Positions 13,032 to 13,084 of a stretch of 13,084 bases of DNA are shown here, one piece after another (within the stretch, counting starts at the first letter, position 1; every line of letters begins with the position of its first letter). A program made the translations under genes and the position numbers. The notes below the pieces were generated by a model. The model did not search any database, was not told the origin of the DNA, and saw only the letters and a list, made by a program, of their open reading frames with translations. Source of the stretch: CAYRXM01 sp964428175 (GTDB taxonomy: Bacteria > Chloroflexota > Anaerolineae > JAFGEY01); assembly GCA_964428175.1 (NCBI GenBank), contig CAYRXM010000139.1, forward strand, positions 1 to 13,084. Direction: 5' to 3'.

Positions 13032-13084
13032 AGATCGGAAGAGCGTCGTGTAGGGACAGAGTGTAGGATAGGGGGGGGTTGGGG
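13032..13084 (-). other. Illumina adapter, index and poly-G (artefact)
   Basis: 13032-13064 is the reverse complement of the read-1 adapter (AGATCGGAAGAGC onward) with one mismatch at 13057. 13065-13072 is AGGATAGG, the reverse complement of the index at 4-11. After that come G-runs, typical of two-colour sequencing past the end of a fragment. The match between the two contig ends is therefore not a biological terminal inverted repeat. Confidence 0.97.

Noticed and set aside
1..13084. Terminal inverted repeats of a linear plasmid or phage
   Set aside because: The matching ends are Illumina adapter and index sequence.
1..13084. CRISPR array
   Set aside because: No regularly spaced repeat of 23-40 bases was seen; the only direct repeat pair (811-872) has two copies.

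Overview
The window is a metagenome-style contig, not a finished replicon. Both ends are Illumina adapter sequence (1-44 and 13032-13084), so the biological sequence is 45-13031 and the genes at both ends are cut. The coding region is GC-rich with short, mostly Shine-Dalgarno-led genes. The mix of XerC/D-like recombinases, Rad52-type annealing protein, SSB, excisionase-like HTH protein, WGR protein and a large HEAT-repeat protein suggests a mobile or extrachromosomal element from an environmental bacterium. Chloroflexota is my best guess, from gene style only and with low confidence. No replication initiator, relaxase or phage structural gene is visible.

Layout. 45-372: an AT-richer stretch with the start of an unknown minus-strand gene. 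373-1883: a recombinase block on the minus strand, made of a truncated tyrosine recombinase (373-660), a full-length one (911-1786), two promoters of matching architecture, and a perfect 13-bp inverted repeat (1854-1883) with the layout of a Xer dif site directly upstream of the full-length gene. 2176-4934: a plus-strand ssDNA/recombination module made of an OB-fold protein, a strong hairpin terminator, a tRNA-like gene with an aberrant anticodon arm, a SWIM zinc finger-Rad52 fusion, and an SSB with two OB folds and a canonical acidic tip. 5081-7967: two sigma-factor-like proteins interleaved with four small ORFs, a 490-base hairpin-rich gap and two good terminators. 8006-8532: a clear promoter driving a stand-alone WGR protein and an excisionase-type HTH protein. 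8613-11660: a convergent 1015-residue protein with N-terminal HEAT repeats and a second helical repeat of exactly 35-residue period. 11975-13031: a divergent zinc-ribbon protein, cut by the adapter.

How it may work together (inference). The recombinase and HTH protein would handle integration and excision, with the dif-like palindrome as candidate core site or operator. Rad52, SSB and the OB-fold protein would handle single-strand annealing. The sigma-like proteins are candidate regulators of the element's own promoters, several of which share a TTGC-type -35 and a 17-base spacer. The HEAT/35-residue-repeat protein and its divergent zinc-ribbon neighbour look like cargo of unknown function.
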